Shown here: positions 5,434 to 6,742 of the stretch, piece by piece
Layout: the number at the start of each line of letters is the position of its first letter
How positions within the stretch are numbered: the stretch's first letter is position 1
NCBI GenBank assembly: GCA_003510765.1
Contig: DOKV01000124.1
Location: 1-6,742, forward strand
DNA from: Clostridiaceae bacterium
GTDB taxonomy: Bacteria; Bacillota; Clostridia; Clostridiales; Clostridiaceae
Length of the DNA stretch: 6,742 nucleotides
Direction of reading: 5' to 3'
Position numbers and translations under genes: made by a program
The notes under the pieces: model-generated
The model's input: only the letters and a program-made list of their open reading frames with translations
Told to the model about the DNA's origin: nothing
Databases searched by the model: none

Positions 5434-5462
5434 ATTATAGAGGGGCGAGAAGGATATCCCAA
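5434..5462 (-). promoter_or_regulatory. Possible second, upstream promoter towards phaJ
   Basis: The minus strand reads TTGGGA (complement of 5457-5462), a 17-bp spacer, then a perfect TATAAT (5434-5439). A start near 5427 would give a 200-base leader crossing both Rex-like sites and the first promoter before phaJ. The -35 half is also one arm of a small hairpin (TCCCAAG 5457-5463 with CTTGGGA 5472-5478). Confidence 0.4.
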
Positions 5463-5745
5463 GGACTTCTTCTTGGGAAGGAGGAGAGGTTCTTTTAAAA
5501 GAGTGAGGGAGTCCTGACATTAAGAAGAAGGCTTGAGGCTTAGGAAGACATGGAACTCTAGAATGTGAATAGTGTCACAGAAATGAGCAAGTTTCTCCTG
5601 AGAATTTCAGAATAGAGTAGAGGGGGCCAATGAGAGAAAAGTAATTCTCCTTGAGATTCAATAAGTATTCAAGTTTATGCAAAAAATGCGCTGAAAGAAA
5701 TATGTTTGAAAGTTGTCAAAGACTAGAAAAAGCGTGGGGAGAACC

Positions 5746-5762
5746 TTTACATCCATTTACAT
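5746..5762. repeat. Direct repeat TTTACAT at a 10-bp step
   Basis: TTTACAT occurs at 5746-5752 and 5756-5762, exactly one helical turn apart and about 110 bp upstream of the fabG -35 box. This spacing is common for response-regulator or activator dimers bound to one DNA face. No binding protein can be named. Confidence 0.35.
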
Positions 5763-5869
5763 GGAAATCATTAATTTGTGAAAGCGACATAGGAAATCAT
5801 AGTAAAATTTAAGTGTAGATGGTCAAAAAAAGAGAAACAATCAAAAAAGCGGTGCTTTTATAAATATGG

Positions 5870-5896
5870 TTGACTTTGGAAACCTTATCATATACT
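5870..5896 (+). promoter_or_regulatory. Promoter of the fabG-type reductase operon
   Basis: TTGACT (5870-5875) and TATACT (5891-5896) each match 5 of 6 consensus bases, but the spacer is only 15 bp, shorter than the optimal 17. A short spacer lowers basal activity and may imply an activator. The expected start near 5903 lies inside the dyad at 5899-5922, giving a leader of about 110 bases. Confidence 0.5.
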
Positions 5897-5898
5897 CT

Positions 5899-5922
5899 AA
5901 ACATGAAGATTGATTCATGTTT
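5899..5922. promoter_or_regulatory. Putative operator AAACATGAA-N6-TTCATGTTT in the fabG promoter
   Basis: This is a perfect 9-bp inverted repeat, AAACATGAA (5899-5907) and TTCATGTTT (5914-5922), with a 6-base centre. It starts 2 bases after the -10 box and covers the predicted transcription start. A third half-site TTCATGT follows in tandem (5921-5927). The same arms at the same spacing occur at 5281-5302 in the divergent promoter, so one regulator probably binds both. Confidence 0.6.
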
Positions 5923-5989
5923 CATGTCCTAGGATTTGATTGTAGATTCATACATAAAACTTGCATCAAATTGAAGGAACTGAAATAAG

Positions 5990-6016
5990 ATGAAAAAAGT
6001 GGAGGGAATAAAATGA
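5990..6016 (+). CDS. Possible 8-codon leader peptide overlapping the fabG start
   Basis: ATG at 5990 opens MKKVEGIK, and its TGA (6014-6016) overlaps the fabG start as ATGA. AAGGA (5974-5978) lies 11 bases upstream, a long but usable spacing. The fabG Shine-Dalgarno lies inside this frame, so ribosomes on it could influence fabG translation. It is equally possible that it is a chance frame in an A-rich leader. Confidence 0.25.
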   Translation: MKKVEGIK

Positions 6017-6732
6017 GATTACAAGACAAGGTTGCAGTAATTACCGGTGGCGCAAGAGGACTTGGTCAATCCATGGCAGAGCTCTTTGCCAAGGAAGGGG
6101 CAAAAGTCATCGCCGCAGACATGGGAGACATGGCTTATGAGCATCCATCTGTAGAGGGCTATAAGCTTAATGTCACAGACCCTGAGGCGTGCAAGTCTTT
6201 TGTGGATTATGTCACGGAGAAATACGGGAAGATTGATATTCTCGTGAACAATGCGGGAATCACCAGAGATGCCCTCACAAGAAAGATGACCGATGACATG
6301 TGGGACCTGGTCATTGATGTGAACCTCAAGGGTGTATTTAACCTCACCAAGCACATTGGGCCTGCCATGCAAGTGAATGGCAAAGGATCCATCATCAACA
6401 TCTCCTCCGTTGTGGGAGAGTTTGGGAACATTGGTCAAGCAAACTATGCGGCCACCAAAGCTGGTGTCATTGGCATGACCAAGACCTGGGCAAAGGAATT
6501 TGCCATGAAGGGTGCGCAAGTACGTGTCAATGCCATTTCTCCGGGATACACCATGACGGATATACTAAAGACTGTACCTCAAGACCTACTAGACAAATTC
6601 GCTGCCCAGACCATGCTCGGAAGACTGGCTCAGCCAGAGGAAATTGCCAATGCGGCACTATTTTTAGCCTCTGATGAATCTTCCTACATTACTGGACATA
6701 ATCTGTCTGTTAATGGAGGCATGAGACTGTAA
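6013..6732 (+). CDS. fabG: FabG/PhaB-type short-chain dehydrogenase (3-oxoacyl reductase), 239 aa
   Basis: This is a classical SDR that reduces 3-oxoacyl thioesters to (R)-3-hydroxyacyl thioesters. The Rossmann motif TGGARGLG is at residues 11-18 and NNAG at 79-82. The catalytic tetrad is Asn104, Ser132 (NISSVVG), Tyr145 and Lys149 (YAATK). The FabG-like end TGHNLSVNGGM is at 227-237. Asp36 at the end of the second strand (VIAADM) suggests NADH rather than NADPH, unlike most FabG. The length is close to the usual 240-247 aa. GGAGGG (6001-6006) lies 6 bases before the ATG. The gene diverges from phaJ-bcd-etfBA and shares an operator-like dyad with it. That context favours acetoacetyl-CoA reductase (PhaB-like) over a fatty-acid synthesis role, as no acyl carrier protein or other fab gene is in the window. 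Sequence alone cannot settle CoA versus ACP. Confidence 0.93.
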   Translation: MRLQDKVAVITGGARGLGQSMAELFAKEGAKVIAADMGDMAYEHPSVEGYKLNVTDPEACKSFVDYVTEKYGKIDILVNNAGITRDALTRKMTDDMWDLVIDVNLKGVFNLTKHIGPAMQVNGKGSIINISSVVGEFGNIGQANYAATKAGVIGMTKTWAKEFAMKGAQVRVNAISPGYTMTDILKTVPQDLLDKFAAQTMLGRLAQPEEIANAALFLASDESSYITGHNLSVNGGMRL

Positions 6733-6737
6733 GGAGG
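6731..6737 (+). promoter_or_regulatory. Shine-Dalgarno of a following gene outside the window
   Basis: AAGGAGG overlaps the TAA stop of fabG (6730-6732), and there is no terminator before the window ends. This is the same stop/Shine-Dalgarno overlap as in the phaJ-bcd-etfBA operon, so another co-transcribed gene very probably begins within a few bases after position 6742. Confidence 0.7.
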
Positions 6738-6742
6738 ATGAT

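Larger units (their letters stand above)
5373..5869. other. Long non-coding stretch between the two divergent promoters
   Basis: I find no gene in these roughly 500 bases. It is purine-rich on the plus strand and AT-rich, and holds only short structures. These include the upstream promoter at 5434-5462, a 7-bp hairpin at 5457-5478, a 12-bp palindrome TCTTTTAAAAGA at 5491-5502, GGAAATCAT twice (5763-5771 and 5792-5800), and TTTACAT twice at a 10-bp step. A 57-codon minus-strand frame at 5347-5520 has no ribosome binding site and no recognisable domain. No known riboswitch, T-box or small-RNA fold is apparent to me. Distant regulator sites or an untranslated RNA are possible. Confidence 0.6.

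Noticed and set aside
5347..5520. A 57-codon minus-strand frame in the long intergenic region
   Set aside because: No Shine-Dalgarno precedes its ATG, it covers the upstream promoter and a Rex-like site, and its translation shows no domain or clear membrane segment.
5776..5793. A third TTGTGAA half-site and a TGAAAGCG half of a CcpA cre site upstream of fabG
   Set aside because: Neither has a matching second half: the following bases fit neither the Rex inverted repeat nor the right half of cre.
6019..6519. A 166-codon minus-strand frame opposite fabG
   Set aside because: It lies wholly antisense to a complete SDR gene with all catalytic motifs; its translation resembles no family, and its length is a by-product of codon use.

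Overview
The window looks like chromosomal DNA from an anaerobic, fermentative Firmicute of class Clostridia. The evidence is strong AGGAGG-type ribosome binding sites, moderate base composition, AT-rich intergenic regions with TATACT-type -10 boxes, simple hairpin-plus-U-tract terminators, and an acyl-CoA dehydrogenase/EtfBA set of the type used for butyrate formation. I cannot name a genus.

Layout, left to right. The first 38 bases hold only the beginning of an unidentified minus-strand gene; its Shine-Dalgarno lies in a perfect hairpin. Three hairpins follow (124-288); at least one is a convincing minus-strand terminator. It serves a small two-helix membrane protein (309-527) that has its own extended -10 promoter. 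Next is a single-gene alpha/beta hydrolase (639-1679) with its own promoter at 1715-1744.

The core is a tight minus-strand operon, 5227 down to 1819: a PhaJ-type (R)-specific enoyl-CoA hydratase, a Bcd-type acyl-CoA dehydrogenase, EtfB and EtfA. Gaps are only 11-14 bases. The operon ends in a terminator whose 5' arm is the last codons of etfA. A long non-coding region (5228-6012) separates it from a divergent, plus-strand FabG/PhaB-type reductase (6013-6732). A fresh Shine-Dalgarno after that gene's stop shows its operon continues beyond the window.

How the genes fit together (inference): the reductase would make (R)-3-hydroxyacyl-CoA, PhaJ would dehydrate it to the 2-enoyl-CoA, and the dehydrogenase with a flavin-bifurcating type EtfAB would reduce that to the saturated acyl-CoA. 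This is the crotonyl-CoA/butyryl-CoA route run through the (R)-alcohol instead of the usual Hbd/Crt (S)-route. Two regulatory signals support a joint unit. A near-identical 22-bp dyad (AACATGA-N8-TCATGTT) sits just downstream of the -10 box in both divergent promoters, and two Rex-like (NADH-sensing repressor) sites lie in the phaJ promoter. I see no mobile element, CRISPR array, tRNA or rRNA.
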